Part shown: piece after piece, positions 8,147 through 15,780 of the stretch
Layout of the letters: the number at the start of each line of letters is the position of its first letter
Position numbering within the stretch: the first letter of the stretch is position 1
Assembly: GCA_964548175.1 (NCBI GenBank)
Contig: CAZJQS010000003.1
Location: 102,033-166,032, forward strand
Direction of reading: 5' to 3'
From: JANQPA01 sp964548175
Lineage (GTDB): Bacteria; Bacteroidota; Bacteroidia; Chitinophagales; Saprospiraceae
Length of the DNA stretch: 64,000 nucleotides
Made by a program: the position numbers and the translations under genes
The notes under the pieces: generated by a model
Seen by the model: only the letters and a program-made list of their open reading frames with translations
Told to the model about the DNA's origin: nothing
Database searches by the model: none

Positions 8147-8226
8147 GGTTTTTATTTAATTTCCCTTTTCTTTGCAGCAGAAAAAAAGGAAAACATTTTT
8201 TCGTGTTGATAGTTGAATCCATCTTT

Positions 8227-8730
8227 ATGAACCACACGCCACCCGACTTGTCCACCCTGAAAGAACGCGCTCGCGCCGAGAAAAAAGCCAATAAAAAATA
8301 CTTCCGCAAACTCGCTCAAAAACCTCCGAAAAACCTGGACCATACCGTGGCCGCTTTGCACGAAGAAGTCTTTGAGGAGATCGACTGCCTGACTTGCGCC
8401 AATTGCTGCAAAACGACCAGCCCCATCTTTCGCAATAAGGACATCGATCGGATCGCTCAACACCTCAATATCCGCCCGGCTCAACTCGTCGATCAATACC
8501 TGCACCTGGACGAAGAGGGCGATTATGTGCTGAATAGCTCTCCATGTGTGTTTTTAGACGAACAGAATTATTGCACCATCTACGAGGCCCGCCCCAAAGC
8601 TTGTCGCGAATATCCCCACACGGATCGAAAAAATTTTCACCAGATCCTGGACCTCACGCTTAAAAATACAAGTATTTGTCCGGCTACATTAGAGATCGTG
8701 AAAAGATTGAGAGAAGCACTTCCAATATAA
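8227..8730 (+). CDS. YkgJ-type cysteine cluster protein
   Basis: I start at ATG 8227 (MNHTPPDLSTLKERAR); the frame is open further upstream (from 8128) but that part overlaps the EamA start and looks non-coding. The 167-residue protein has the cluster CLTCANCC early, then CVFLDEQNYC and KACREYP, the CxxCxxCC/C/C pattern of the YkgJ (UPF0153) family proposed to bind zinc or an Fe-S cluster. The function of the family is unknown. The N-terminal part is basic and helical. Confidence 0.87.
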   Translation: MNHTPPDLSTLKERARAEKKANKKYFRKLAQKPPKNLDHTVAALHEEVFEEIDCLTCANCCKTTSPIFRNKDIDRIAQHLNIRPAQLVDQYLHLDEEGDYVLNSSPCVFLDEQNYCTIYEARPKACREYPHTDRKNFHQILDLTLKNTSICPATLEIVKRLREALPI

Positions 8731-8766
8731 ATGAGAGAAGGTTGTGTAAACCAGCTACTTCTCCCG

Positions 8767-8782
8767 CCTGACGGCCGGCAGG
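8767..8782. repeat. Short GC-rich palindrome between converging genes
   Basis: CCTGACGGCCGGCAGG is nearly self-complementary (one mismatched pair) and stands out in AT-rich surroundings, 36 bp after the YkgJ-type gene. A T-rich run follows at about 8804-8813. It may act as a weak terminator or be a small dispersed repeat; no second copy is in the window. Confidence 0.35.
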
Positions 8783-8815
8783 TTTGCTCGGCTTAAACGA
8801 TTCTCTTTTTTTTAA

Positions 8816-9997
8816 CTAAAAACTCCACTTGGTTCTCAGGAAGAACGCCTGCAAGGGACTCGTATATCCATTATTATTGAAGAAAGAAACCTGCCCCGTC
8901 AGATCAATGTCCCAGTTGGTTTTTAGCGAATATGCGATGGTAGGATTTAAAAACACCGAATTCGCCTGTCCCGGACTGTAGATGACCGTTAAGCCGCTGT
9001 TCCACAAGGGCGTGATGGGATATTGCCCGCTGACAAAAGCCGCATGCCGGTACGGATACAGGTTTTTAGCCGACAACTCAAAGTCGAACAACTCCACGAT
9101 ATTGGCGTCCGGCTGCCCCTGCCCATTGTACAAATAACCGACGTTCAGATACAGGGAATTAGAAAACTGATAATCCACGGCAAAAGTAGCGGCGAAAGCC
9201 TCTTCATTTTCATCTGTCAATGGGAAAAAATAGGTCAGCTCCCCTTTAAAACCGGCATTGCCGATGTTGCCCGCCCAGCCGGCCCCAAGAGCCAGGTCCT
9301 CCCGCACGTACCCGGCTAAAATCTGGTAATCGTACTCCCCTGTATTGAATTTCCACATACCGGCGATCACCGCTTCTTCGATTCGGTCGAAAGCTTTGAC
9401 GGCCAGCTCTACACTGGAAGCGAAGCCCAGGTACTTGCGGATGCGTAAAGCATCACTACCCGGGCGCTCCTCGTAGTCGAAATCTGTAAAATCAAAAGCA
9501 TTGAAAATATCATTGGGATTCCAAACGGTATTGATACCCCAGTTGATGCGCTGACGCCCCAGGCGAATCTCCCAGGTTCCGCTGATGTATTCCAGGTACA
9601 AGCGATCGAGCATGGTGTGCAAAACGGCAGAATTACTTTCGAAAAGGATCAGCGACAGATCGAAATAATCGTTGTTGACATTGTCCACCTGAGCATCAAA
9701 GTTGGGCGTCTGCTGCCGCACCAGGTCGCCGTAAAACAATCGCGTACGCACGTCCGCCCGAATGGTAAGCTTGTCGCTGGCGTAATAGCGGAAATTAACG
9801 CGATTGTGGATAAAGTTATCCAGCAAAAAGGTGTCAACCGTCTTGAATTGCCGAAGATCAAAATAGGAGTCGTTGAAAAACAGATAAGTTTGCATCTGCT
9901 TCAGATAGCCATTGATCTCCCATTTGGAAGGTTCGTCCTGAGCATCGACATTCAAAAAGGAAAGTGCGGCCAGGAAAAACCAAAGCAAGCGTTTCAT
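8816..9997 (-). CDS. Outer-membrane beta-barrel protein, last gene of the TetR-ABC operon
   Basis: I start at ATG 9997 (MKRLLWFFLAALSFLNVDAQ), which gives a clean signal peptide; the frame extends 12 codons further but into the ATPase gene. The mature part (about 370 residues) is rich in alternating aromatic/polar strands (DKLTIRADVRTRLFYGDLV, GTWEIRLGRQRINWGINTVW) and ends with W-S-F, the terminal aromatic expected for barrels inserted by BAM. The RQRINWG phrase resembles DUF1302/alginate-export-like porins; I cannot fix the family. It abuts the ATPase stop (9999), so it is co-transcribed, and probably forms the outer-membrane part of whatever the ABC system moves. Confidence 0.8.
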   Translation of the reverse strand: MKRLLWFFLAALSFLNVDAQDEPSKWEINGYLKQMQTYLFFNDSYFDLRQFKTVDTFLLDNFIHNRVNFRYYASDKLTIRADVRTRLFYGDLVRQQTPNFDAQVDNVNNDYFDLSLILFESNSAVLHTMLDRLYLEYISGTWEIRLGRQRINWGINTVWNPNDIFNAFDFTDFDYEERPGSDALRIRKYLGFASSVELAVKAFDRIEEAVIAGMWKFNTGEYDYQILAGYVREDLALGAGWAGNIGNAGFKGELTYFFPLTDENEEAFAATFAVDYQFSNSLYLNVGYLYNGQGQPDANIVELFDFELSAKNLYPYRHAAFVSGQYPITPLWNSGLTVIYSPGQANSVFLNPTIAYSLKTNWDIDLTGQVSFFNNNGYTSPLQAFFLRTKWSF

Positions 9998-9998
9998 A

Positions 9999-10682
9999 TC
10001 AGGATCGTTTTTCGTCGGAATCGATCTTTCCATCCACCAGGGTGACTACCCGGCGCGCCCTGTCGATGACGCGTTGGTCGTGGGTGGAAAAAATAAAGGT
10101 CATTTTCTCTTCCTTGTTTAGTCGGGCCATCATGTCCAGCAAATTGGCCGTGGAGACGGAATCCAGGTTGGCCGTCGGCTCATCCGCCAGGATAAAAGCA
10201 GGCTTGGGGGCCAGGGCCCGGGCCACCGCCACGCGCTGCTGTTGCCCACCTGATAATTCGGAAGGACGCTTGTCGATCTTGTCCTCCAGCCCTACCGATT
10301 TGAGCAATTCCAGCACGCGCTGTTCCCGTTCGGCTTTGGGTCGATTTTGCAGCAACATGACGAAGCCTACATTCTCCCTGGCCGTCAGTACGGGAATGAG
10401 GTTGTAGGCCTGAAAAACGAAACCGATGTTGTTTTTCCGGAAATTAATCAGCTGATTATCCGACATCTCGGTGATGTTCTCATCGCGGATAAAAATTTCT
10501 CCGTCAGTCGGATGATCCAGCCCGCCGATGATATTCAGCAAGGTGGTTTTCCCGGAACCTGAAGGCCCCACAATAGCGGTGAATTCGCCTTCATCTATGG
10601 TCAGGTCTACGCCATTAAGGGCTTTTACCGGAATCTTGTCCGGGTTGTAGACTTTGGTGATGCCTTTTGCTTGTATGATCAT
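9999..10682 (-). CDS. ABC transporter ATPase, LolD/MacB type
   Basis: Start at ATG 10682 (MIIQAKGITKVYNP), five bases after the stop of the upstream permease gene. The 227-residue protein has Walker A GPSGSGKTTLL, Q-loop region VFQAYNLIPVLT, signature LSGGQQQRVAVARAL, Walker B FILADEPTANLD and the switch histidine in IFSTHDQRV. The length and sequence class are those of ATPases pairing with FtsX-type permeases, which drive mechanotransmission across the periplasm rather than simple import. It energises the two FtsX proteins encoded just upstream. Confidence 0.93.
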   Translation of the reverse strand: MIIQAKGITKVYNPDKIPVKALNGVDLTIDEGEFTAIVGPSGSGKTTLLNIIGGLDHPTDGEIFIRDENITEMSDNQLINFRKNNIGFVFQAYNLIPVLTARENVGFVMLLQNRPKAEREQRVLELLKSVGLEDKIDKRPSELSGGQQQRVAVARALAPKPAFILADEPTANLDSVSTANLLDMMARLNKEEKMTFIFSTHDQRVIDRARRVVTLVDGKIDSDEKRS

Positions 10683-10686
10683 TGAG

Positions 10687-11904
10687 TTAAATTTTTCTGA
10701 TTGCTTCAACAGGTCTCAGCCGTATGGCTTTAATCGCCGGATAGATGGACGCCAGCAAGGCCGTTACGGCCACCATGACCGGTACGCGCCAGTAAGCAGA
10801 AGTCTCCAGGTCGAAATAGACCATATCAGACATGCCGTACATTTGCATGCTTTCGGAAAAAGCCGACAGGTTGAGTCCGTTTTGACCGAAATAAAATACC
10901 GTCAGCCAGCCAAGTAATAAGCCCAGCGGCACGCCCACGAAACTGAGCATAAAGGTTTCCAGTACGATCATCAGGAAGACTTGCAGCTTATTCATTCCAA
11001 TAGCCATGAGCATGCCCAGTTCTTTGATGCGCTCAAGAATAGCCATCAGCATGGTGTTGATGATGCCGAAAATGAGCGCCAGCAGAATGACCACCAGGTA
11101 AATGGAAGTAATGCTGCTCATTTGCGACTCATAAAGCTGAAGGTCAGGGGCGATCTCGCAGTAAGGCTCCACCAAAGCATTGCTGAATTGCGCTTTCCAT
11201 TCCGGCAAGACCTCTTTGACCTTTTGATTATCCGCCAGGATGACCCCTATCTCATGGGCAGCTCCCGGGCCGATTCCGATCAGCCGGTTAAGGTCGGATC
11301 GCTGAACGAACACGTGTCCTTCATCGAAGGGATTGTTCTGGGTATCAAAAATACCGGACACCCTAAAGGCGGCCGAGACGATCTCTCCTTCAGTATCCTG
11401 AAAAGTAAGTACGAGACGAGAACGGACTTTCAGTTTCAGCTTATCGGCTATCCGTTGGCTGATGAGGATGGGATTCCTCTTGTCTTCAGCGAGATATTCG
11501 CCTTCGATGATCTTGTCATCCAGGTTCCTCACTGCTGCTTCGGCGCCGGGATCCACACCCTGTATCTGTATGCCGCGAGCGCCGTTACTGCTGGCGATCA
11601 TGCCGTTGGTGATCGAACGGAGGCTGAGGGCCTGCAAATAGTTGTACTCCCGAAGCGTTTCCGCTATTTGCTCAGGCTTTTCCAGGACATACTCCACCTC
11701 CTTATCTTCCGGAAAATCCGGATGATGGATCTGCATATGCCCGACTATGGTGGAGATAGCGCTGTCGACATAACTATTGATCATTCCCGTGGCAAAGCCT
11801 CCCATAAAAATGGCGGCCCAGATGCCCAGGGCAATGGCAATGATAACGACCAGAGAACGGGTGGTGTTTCGCCAGATATTGCGCCAGGCCATGATCTGTA
11901 TCAT
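10687..11904 (-). CDS. FtsX/LolC-type ABC permease (second of a pair)
   Basis: This 405-residue permease has the FtsX/LolE layout: an N-terminal TM helix (RSLVVIIAIALGIWAAIFMG), a large periplasmic MacB-PCD-like domain of about 230 residues, then three C-terminal helices starting at SIYLVVILLALIFGIINTML and ending near YPAIKAIRLRPVEAIRKI. The motif MLMAILERIKELGMLMAIGM is the coupling-helix region that contacts the ATPase. It probably forms a heterodimer with the paralogue at 11928-13145. The system may move lipoproteins or other envelope lipids, suggested by the LolA-like partner. Confidence 0.92.
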   Translation of the reverse strand: MIQIMAWRNIWRNTTRSLVVIIAIALGIWAAIFMGGFATGMINSYVDSAISTIVGHMQIHHPDFPEDKEVEYVLEKPEQIAETLREYNYLQALSLRSITNGMIASSNGARGIQIQGVDPGAEAAVRNLDDKIIEGEYLAEDKRNPILISQRIADKLKLKVRSRLVLTFQDTEGEIVSAAFRVSGIFDTQNNPFDEGHVFVQRSDLNRLIGIGPGAAHEIGVILADNQKVKEVLPEWKAQFSNALVEPYCEIAPDLQLYESQMSSITSIYLVVILLALIFGIINTMLMAILERIKELGMLMAIGMNKLQVFLMIVLETFMLSFVGVPLGLLLGWLTVFYFGQNGLNLSAFSESMQMYGMSDMVYFDLETSAYWRVPVMVAVTALLASIYPAIKAIRLRPVEAIRKI

Positions 11905-11927
11905 AATCTTTTTGATTTTTGGTTTTG

Positions 11928-13145
11928 TTATGCTCTCATCGCATCCACCGGCTTCATCTTTCTGATCTTGATCCAGGGATATAAACCGAGTAAAGCCGTT
12001 AGAATGAAGACCACGATGGCTTGTGTTAAAAAGATCCCAATGCGGAATTCAGCGGGGAATATGGGTTCAAAACCATATTTTTCCAGTAAACCTGCATATT
12101 CTCCTGAAAAGCGAATGGGGTTTTCTTTGAAATAATACACCACCGGAATGCTGACCAGTATACCCGCTATGGCGCCCATCAGCCCAAGTATAAGCGTTTC
12201 TATCCACAGGGTAGCGGAGAGCGTCAGTCGCTGCATGCCAATGGCCGTAAGAATACCGAATTCGTATTCCCGCTCTTTAGTCATCATTAAAATGGTGCCG
12301 AAAATACCGAAGGCAATGATCAGATAAAGGATCATGTAAACAATGTAATTACCGGCGCTGTCCAGGGCTTTAGCCTGCAACAAGTCCGGCATCAGTTCCT
12401 TCCAGTCCATGATCTCATAGACGGATGTATCCAGCTTCGCCTCAAGCGCGGAAGTAACCCGGTCGACCTGGTCCTGCCCCTGGATCTGCAGCGCCACGCT
12501 GGTCACCAGCCCCTGCGCGCCGTAGAAAAATTGAGCATTGCCCAGCGGAAGGTATACGATCTGCTTGTTCAGGTCCGGAGACGGGAATTTAACAATACCT
12601 TTTATGGGAAAAAGATTAGCGGCGTTTACGCCCCTGTAGCCCTGACTGATGAGCACCAGCGTATCGCCCAGGCCCAGCTTGAGCCGCTCAGCCAGTCCGG
12701 CACCGATCAGGGCGGCAGTGTCGTTCATCTCGAGATAACTGCCCTCCACCAGCCGGCTTTTAAGGTCGGTCATATGGTTTTCCAGCTCAGGATCGATGCC
12801 GACGACCAGGGCGCCGGCGTTGAGGTCCTCTGAGGCAGCTAAAGCGAAAGATTCCAGTCGAGGCAGCGCCCGGCGTATTTCAGGCACTTCCTCAGGCAAG
12901 CCGGCCAGCTCCGCCTTCCACTCAAAGGCCTTATCGATCGACTGATCCTCCCAGTAGCCTTCCTGGTGTATCTGAGCGTAGCCGGTGTAGTAACTCACTA
13001 CATTGTTGATCATATTGTTCCAGGCGCCTTTCTGCAAAGCCTCCATTAGCGACGCGAATAAAACGGCGAAAAGAATGGAAGCCGCAGTGATCAAAGTCCG
13101 CCTTTTATTGCGCCAAATGTTGCGCCAGGCCAGTTTGAAGATCAT
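11928..13145 (-). CDS. FtsX/LolC-type ABC permease (first of a pair)
   Basis: Also 405 residues and the same topology as its neighbour: IWRNKRRTLITAASILFAVLF (TM1), periplasmic domain, then LYLIIAFGIFGTILMMTKER, the coupling region YEFGILTAIGMQRLTLS, and two final helices. It ends AMRA at 11928, 23 bp before the second permease. The pairs share IWRN near the N-terminus and KPVDAMR/RPVEAIR at the C-terminus, showing a duplication. It starts 10 bp after the LolA-like gene. Confidence 0.92.
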   Translation of the reverse strand: MIFKLAWRNIWRNKRRTLITAASILFAVLFASLMEALQKGAWNNMINNVVSYYTGYAQIHQEGYWEDQSIDKAFEWKAELAGLPEEVPEIRRALPRLESFALAASEDLNAGALVVGIDPELENHMTDLKSRLVEGSYLEMNDTAALIGAGLAERLKLGLGDTLVLISQGYRGVNAANLFPIKGIVKFPSPDLNKQIVYLPLGNAQFFYGAQGLVTSVALQIQGQDQVDRVTSALEAKLDTSVYEIMDWKELMPDLLQAKALDSAGNYIVYMILYLIIAFGIFGTILMMTKEREYEFGILTAIGMQRLTLSATLWIETLILGLMGAIAGILVSIPVVYYFKENPIRFSGEYAGLLEKYGFEPIFPAEFRIGIFLTQAIVVFILTALLGLYPWIKIRKMKPVDAMRA

Positions 13146-13155
13146 AAGGATGATT

Positions 13156-13920
13156 TTATCTTACACGTTTCATATTCTGAACAGAGAAAAACGAATCTTC
13201 TAACGGCACATCAAACTTCAGCGTCAGATACTCCACCATGGTCTTGTGGCCTTCCTCATCTGCCGGGATGACCTCCAGTAAAGAGGGCAATAGCTTGCCG
13301 TCCATTTCCCTGACGTTTTTGCCGTACATGGTGTTGACCAGATAGCTGTCCTCATCGTAAAATTCCAGTTTCATCTGCATGTATTCTTCGGTATCTATCC
13401 AGATGATCACTTTACCCCAGACCACTGCCGCTTGTTCTTTCGGGATCATTTCGATCTTGTAACAAGTTCGCCCATCAATGTCTTCCCTGCCCAGTAATTC
13501 GTGAGTGTAATCCTCCACAACGGATGACTGCTCGACCAGGTCGTCGTTGGTAAAGTCGGAACCCATCCAGGATTGCATCATCATGGAAGGAGGAAGTTTG
13601 ATCACCCGGTCTATGCTGGGTTGCCAGTTCCAGATCTCATTGTCGCGGCGTAGAAAGGCCGTCCCCTTATCGCGGGCAGGCGCCGTTACCAGGATCAGGC
13701 CGTAATCATCGCCCTTGCTCCAGGTTTTGAGCATCATATCCCTTTTCCAGGTCGGGCGGACAATCGTCATTTTCAACTCCGCCGTACTGGATTCCCCTTT
13801 CAGCTTTTGGTCGGACCTTTCGACTATGGCCTTGGCGTCCACGGCTTCCTGAGCTTGCATACATTGAATGATGCCCAGAAAAAAGACCGAAAAGCCAAGC
13901 ACTAATCTTATCTTTTTCAT
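13156..13920 (-). CDS. LolA-like periplasmic protein (outer membrane lipoprotein-sorting type)
   Basis: This 254-residue protein has a signal peptide (MKKIRLVLGFSVFFLGIIQC) followed by a LolA-like half-barrel: WKRDMMLKTWSKGDDYGLIL, APARDKGTAFLRRDNEIWNW, LPPSMMMQSWMGSDFTNDDL. These phrases are typical of the family annotated as 'outer membrane lipoprotein-sorting protein' (LolA_like, PF17131), which is found beside FtsX permeases and RND/MMPL pumps and is thought to carry lipidic cargo through the periplasm. The cysteine at residue 20 could be a lipobox or simply lie in the signal region. It is the second gene of the operon, directly after the TetR regulator. Confidence 0.88.
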   Translation of the reverse strand: MKKIRLVLGFSVFFLGIIQCMQAQEAVDAKAIVERSDQKLKGESSTAELKMTIVRPTWKRDMMLKTWSKGDDYGLILVTAPARDKGTAFLRRDNEIWNWQPSIDRVIKLPPSMMMQSWMGSDFTNDDLVEQSSVVEDYTHELLGREDIDGRTCYKIEMIPKEQAAVVWGKVIIWIDTEEYMQMKLEFYDEDSYLVNTMYGKNVREMDGKLLPSLLEVIPADEEGHKTMVEYLTLKFDVPLEDSFFSVQNMKRVR

Positions 13921-13945
13921 TTTGGTTTGTTTTTCAAAATTTGTA

Positions 13946-14542
13946 TTAAACCTTGCCGTATTTCCGCTTCAGTTCGTCAATAATAAAAGCCTCCATTTCC
14001 TCCAGAGGATATTCTTCTCCCATAGTTAGATAATGGATCATCAATCCATCCAGCACAGCACCAAAATAATAGGCCTCCACCCTGGGGTACTGAGCACCCA
14101 AACGCAAAAAAATGTCCAGGATCTGATTGATGATGCTTTCCTGCTTTTTTTCCAGAATCAACTTGATATCTTCCATAACATCCTTCTGAAAGGCCAGGGA
14201 AGTCATCAGTTTCCAGTATTGAAAGTTCGTTTTCACCATTTCAATAGAGGCCTTTACAATGCCGATCAGCTCATCCAGTGGCTCATATTGTTGCTGTAAA
14301 AAAGCCTGCATGGCTTCAGCACCGTCTTCAACCGCCTCCTGTAAAATAGCATGCAATAAATCTTCCTTGCTGTCAAAATAGTTGTACATCAAGCCTTTTG
14401 ATATGTTCGCCACCCTGGCGATCTGGCTGATGGACGTATTGCTGTAACCGTTCGTGGCGAACAATTCCAGAGCCGCCTCCTTAATGACGGCCTCGCTTCT
14501 CCGGCGTATCGCTTCGTACTGTTCTTTAGATTTTGGTGACAT
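13946..14542 (-). CDS. TetR family repressor
   Basis: This 198-residue protein has an N-terminal HTH: IKEAALELFATNGYSNTSIS, then IARVANISKGLMYNYFDSKE. The C-terminal ligand/dimer domain is helical with no recognisable subtype. It is the first gene of the operon running down to 8816, 25 bp ahead of the LolA-like gene, so it most likely controls its own operon. A palindromic site overlapping the promoter lies just upstream. The inducer is unknown; envelope stress or a lipophilic compound would fit the transport genes (inference). Confidence 0.92.
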   Translation of the reverse strand: MSPKSKEQYEAIRRRSEAVIKEAALELFATNGYSNTSISQIARVANISKGLMYNYFDSKEDLLHAILQEAVEDGAEAMQAFLQQQYEPLDELIGIVKASIEMVKTNFQYWKLMTSLAFQKDVMEDIKLILEKKQESIINQILDIFLRLGAQYPRVEAYYFGAVLDGLMIHYLTMGEEYPLEEMEAFIIDELKRKYGKV

Positions 14543-14552
14543 CTATTTTTTG

Positions 14553-14572
14553 TTGACCAACCGTTTAGTCAA
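14553..14572. promoter_or_regulatory. Candidate TetR operator
   Basis: A 20-bp imperfect palindrome with outer arms TTGAC (14553) and GTCAA (14572) and inner match AA-C/G-TT lies 10 bp before the TetR start. It looks like the 'TTGACTAAACGGTTGGTCAA' type of site often seen in front of TetR genes. It overlaps the -7 element at its right end, so binding would block polymerase. Confidence 0.7.
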
Positions 14573-14600
14573 AGATATAAATAAGCCATGAGATAGTCAA
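14570..14600 (-). promoter_or_regulatory. Promoter of the TetR-LolA-FtsX-ABC operon
   Basis: On the minus strand TTG (14600-14598), a 20-bp spacer and TATCTTTG (14577-14570) fit the Bacteroidota TTG-N19-21-TAnnTTTG promoter very well. Transcription would start near 14563, inside the palindrome and about 20 bases before the TetR ATG. Confidence 0.68.
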
Positions 14601-14742
14601 TAACAAAAGTCATCATTGGGGAGCTAAGTCGATAAAATGTCAAAAGAACCGGACGAAAAGAATAAAAAAGACGGGCTCTGGTTTTTCAGCTTCCGAATAC
14701 CTATTTTTGGTGTTTGTTTACAAAAAACGAGCTTAAGGAATA

Positions 14743-15699
14743 ATGAAGGTAACGTCCTATTTCGAGAAGGCCAACGGCAATACACTCATCTCTTTCGAGG
14801 TGCTTCCTCCATTGAAGGGAGGCAGTATGGAAGCTATTTTTCAGACACTGGATCCTTTGATGGAATTCAAGCCCCCTTTCATTGATGTGACCTATCATCG
14901 GGAGGAGTATATTTATGTAAAAAAACCTACCGGCTATTACGAGAAAACTGCGATCCGCAAACGTCCCGGCACGGCAGGCATCTGCGCCGCCATAATGCAC
15001 CGTTATGGCGTGGATGCCGTGCCGCATCTGATCTGCGGCGGTTTCACCAAAGAGGATACGGAAAATGCCCTGATCGACCTTAATTTTCTCAACATCAATA
15101 ATGTGCTGGCCCTCAGAGGGGACGCCCGAAAGTTTGAAGGAAAATTCGTGGCTGAACAAGACGGTCACGCTTATGCACTCGACCTGGTCAAACAGATCAC
15201 CAATATGAACAAGGGGATCTATCTGGACCAGAACATTGAAAATGGAGAAAGAACGGAATTCTGCATCGGAATAGCCGGCTATCCCGAAAAGCACTACGAG
15301 GCGCCCAATATGGAAAACGACCTGATGTGGACCAAAGCAAAGATCGATGCCGGCGCCGATTACATCGTTACCCAAATGTTCTTCAACAACCAGGCTTATT
15401 TCGATTATGTCAAAGCTTGCCGGGAAGCCGGCATCAACGTGCCCATCGTTCCGGGTTTAAAGCCGCTGACCAAAAAATATCAGCTCAATTCCATCCCGCG
15501 TATTTTTCATATCGATATTCCTGAAGAGCTGGCCTCGGAAATGCTCAATGCCAAAAATGCAGAAGCCAGAAAACAGGTGGGGATTGAATGGTCCATCCAG
15601 CAGTCCAGGGAATTGAAAGCAGCCGGAGTCCCCTGCCTGCATTATTATACCATGGGCGACTCCGAAACTATTAGGAAAATCGCAGAAGCTGTATATTGA
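14743..15699 (+). CDS. metF: Methylenetetrahydrofolate reductase
   Basis: This 318-residue flavoprotein reduces 5,10-methylene-THF to 5-methyl-THF for methionine synthesis. Family marks are ISFEVLPPLKGGSMEAIF (the catalytic glutamate in SFE-P), FIDVTYHREEY, PHLICGGFTKEDTENALIDL and LALRGDARKFEG, then GADYIVTQMFFNNQAYFDYV and PIVPGLKPLT. It is full length and starts MKVTSYFEKA at the ATG in a normal position. The divergent TetR gene is about 200 bp away; downstream, the M14 peptidase begins 81 bp later. Confidence 0.96.
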   Translation: MKVTSYFEKANGNTLISFEVLPPLKGGSMEAIFQTLDPLMEFKPPFIDVTYHREEYIYVKKPTGYYEKTAIRKRPGTAGICAAIMHRYGVDAVPHLICGGFTKEDTENALIDLNFLNINNVLALRGDARKFEGKFVAEQDGHAYALDLVKQITNMNKGIYLDQNIENGERTEFCIGIAGYPEKHYEAPNMENDLMWTKAKIDAGADYIVTQMFFNNQAYFDYVKACREAGINVPIVPGLKPLTKKYQLNSIPRIFHIDIPEELASEMLNAKNAEARKQVGIEWSIQQSRELKAAGVPCLHYYTMGDSETIRKIAEAVY

Positions 15700-15780
15700 G
15701 GAGTTCTTTCTTTGGGATTAAAAGGTCTTGAAGGTCTTCTAATCCCAATGAAATACATTTTTACCTACAAAAACATACTT

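Noticed and set aside
10981..12135. 384-codon open frame on the + strand
   Set aside because: It runs antisense across the two FtsX genes and has no recognisable protein features.
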